Origin: JAAYXS01 sp964550375 | GTDB taxonomy: Bacteria > Planctomycetota > Phycisphaerae > UBA1845 > Fen-1342 | NCBI GenBank assembly: GCA_964550375.1 | Contig: CAZJYX010000002.1 | Location: forward strand, 124,001-188,000 | Direction of reading: 5' to 3' | Length of the DNA stretch: 64,000 nucleotides | Part shown: positions 63,835 through 64,000 of the stretch, piece after piece | How the letters are laid out: each line of letters starts with the position of its first letter | Numbering within the stretch: position 1 is the stretch's first letter | Position numbers and translations under genes: made by a program | Notes under the pieces: model-generated | Told to the model about the DNA's origin: nothing | The model's input: only the letters and a program-made list of their open reading frames with translations | The model's database searches: none

Positions 63835-64000
63835 ATGAGCAGATTATGTGCGACGCTCGCCCTGATCGGGTCGCTGATGATGGTGGCCTGTGGCCCGCGT
63901 GCCGCGCCCCCGGCGCCGCCGCTGACGACCGAGCGGGAAGCGCCCGATCTGGTGACGATGTATGCGGGCCTGCTCGACGAATTGCTGCCGGGGATGGGTG
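63835..64000 (+). CDS. Lipoprotein, N-terminal part only
   Basis: The frame from the ATG at 63835 (GGAG 8 bases upstream) runs to the window end. It encodes a lipoprotein signal (LIGSLMMVAC, lipidated Cys at residue 19), a Pro/Ala linker and the start of a helical domain (DLVTMYAGLLDELLPGMG). It is probably co-transcribed with the oxidoreductase gene 15 bases upstream. The family cannot be told from 55 residues. Confidence 0.75.
   Translation, partial: MSRLCATLALIGSLMMVACGPRAAPPAPPLTTEREAPDLVTMYAGLLDELLPGMG

Overview
The window is GC-rich bacterial chromosome with tightly packed genes and many GTG or TTG starts. The best guess for the source is a planctomycete, perhaps of the Phycisphaerae. 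A secreted protease carries thrombospondin-3-like calcium repeats and a dockerin-like pair with the NSFDIDPFV signature, which I associate with that group. An LptD-like outer-membrane protein, VCBS/FG-GAP proteins and Tat-exported Gfo/Idh/MocA oxidoreductases also fit. No rRNA, phage, IS element or CRISPR array is visible, so this looks like resident chromosome.

From 1 to 11.8 kb, on the minus strand, runs one long operon whose genes mostly overlap by 4 bases (ATGA, GTGA or TTGA). It encodes a surface-glycan pathway of the nonulosonic (sialic-acid-like) type. In order of transcription the genes are a cytidylyltransferase/radical SAM fusion interrupted by an in-frame TGA, a DegT/StrS aminotransferase, a methyltransferase, a second radical SAM/SPASM protein, another methyltransferase, WbqC, a NeuB-type synthase, a PseG-like protein, a PIG-L deacetylase, an SpsF-type cytidylyltransferase and a LIC12162-type transferase. 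From 12 to 20.5 kb lie secreted proteins and redox genes: an FG-GAP/UnbV protein overlapping a protein with twelve GNDxY-type repeats, a ferredoxin, a flavin reductase and a gingipain-like C25 protease. A CAU-anticodon tRNA follows at 21.0 kb, then a coiled-coil protein, an acyl-CoA dehydrogenase-like protein and a PKD/LamG lipoprotein.

From 25.3 to 29.1 kb is a selenium operon: yedE, a yedF-like gene, a class V aminotransferase gene, a DUF3343 gene and selD. The catalytic residue of SelD is encoded by an in-frame TGA followed by a hairpin, so SelD is itself a selenoprotein. An arginine cluster argR-argG-argH (29.5-32.5 kb) has a 95-base argG/argH overlap. Next come a membrane/TPR protein, an AmmeMemoRadiSam-type radical SAM gene, and divergent UDP-glucose dehydrogenase and UDP-glucuronate decarboxylase genes, whose products together would make UDP-xylose.

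From 38.3 to 43.9 kb is a signalling operon: histidine kinase, receiver, GAF/HD-GYP protein, degenerate GGDEF protein and pseudopilin. It is followed by groES, a small unknown gene, groEL, a CPBP protease gene, trpC, a small unknown gene, an acyltransferase/ACP/acyl-ligase fusion, glnA, a PHP phosphoesterase gene, nth, a PilZ/HDOD regulator, an LptD-like gene, purF, a Tat-exported oxidoreductase gene and the start of a lipoprotein gene. Strong hairpins lie between most convergent gene pairs.
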